NCBI RefSeq assembly: GCF_004331175.1
Contig: NZ_SJOD01000006.1
Span: 248,001-312,000, forward strand
Source: Acinetobacter sp. ANC 4178
Lineage (GTDB): Bacteria; Pseudomonadota; Gammaproteobacteria; Pseudomonadales; Moraxellaceae
Direction: 5' to 3'
DNA: 64,000 nucleotides
Below the pieces are notes generated by a model that was not told where the DNA came from, searched no databases, and saw only the letters and a list, made by a program, of their open reading frames with translations. How positions within the stretch are numbered: the first letter of the stretch is position 1; the number at the start of each line of letters is the position of its first letter. A program made the position numbers and the translations under genes. Of this stretch, positions 63,960 to 64,000 are shown piece by piece.

Positions 63960-64000
63960 GGGAGCTACTCTCAAATCAATAATTAGCTTAAATAGCCCTC

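Overview
This window looks like a chromosomal segment of an Acinetobacter species (Gammaproteobacteria, Moraxellaceae). The strongest marker is an outer-membrane protein at about 40.6 kb whose N-terminus, C-terminal FRF end and overall sequence match the Acinetobacter Omp33-36 porin family. Other support comes from a chromosomal-type OXA class D beta-lactamase next to it, moderately low GC, and the gene order ssb - MFS - (insert) - uvrA. Species cannot be named; the beta-lactamase C-terminus resembles the OXA-134-like intrinsic enzymes (A. lwoffii/schindleri type), from memory only. There is no IS element, prophage or CRISPR array. Most of the window is core metabolism.

Layout. 0-5.5 kb: valine/methylmalonate-semialdehyde catabolic operon (mmsA, mmsB, acyl-CoA ligase, acyl-CoA dehydrogenase, and the edge of another gene), with a divergent LysR gene. 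5.6-16.2 kb: LysR regulators with an MFS exporter, a small secreted protein, tRNA-Thr, a methyltransferase/FAD-oxidoreductase pair, pirin, a YcaC hydrolase and AhpC. 16.4-22.4 kb: the complete GABA module gabT-gabD, gabR and gabP, with a shared three-part operator seen twice. 22.8-31.1 kb: ssb, a YajR-like MFS protein, a DUF475/TerC protein, TenA, a MerR-SDR pair, GlpM, and a TetR-oxidoreductase-DUF1304 operon. 31.3-39.5 kb: uvrA, an AT-rich KAP-type P-loop NTPase that looks acquired, a YwqK-like secreted protein, a diguanylate cyclase and the OXA enzyme. 39.5-41.5 kb: a 1-kb AT-rich intergenic region with two orphan terminators, then the porin. 41.5-57.1 kb: a BCCT transporter, an ion-channel-like protein, and the acetate-switch locus (actP-yjcH, a CrbS/MxtR-type hybrid kinase, an unknown gene, a CrbR/ErdR-type regulator and acs), interrupted by a reductase-sfnG sulfone operon. 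57.3-64 kb: DUF805, MscS, RsmE, a hairpin-cluster repeat, WaaA, an ArsR-OYE operon, and prfB with its programmed +1 frameshift.

How genes work together. GabP imports GABA, GabT and GabD turn it into succinate, and GabR probably controls both transcription units through the GAGCCA-repeat operators. ActP/YjcH import acetate and Acs activates it; the kinase/regulator pair probably controls them through an ACGAC-N4-AGTC-like site. That site lies upstream of yjcH, acs and an uncharacterised gene in the same locus. The most novel-looking items are the KAP NTPase, the shared acetate-locus site with its unknown target gene, the internal 32-residue duplication in the acyl-CoA dehydrogenase, and the hairpin-cluster repeat at 59.8 kb.
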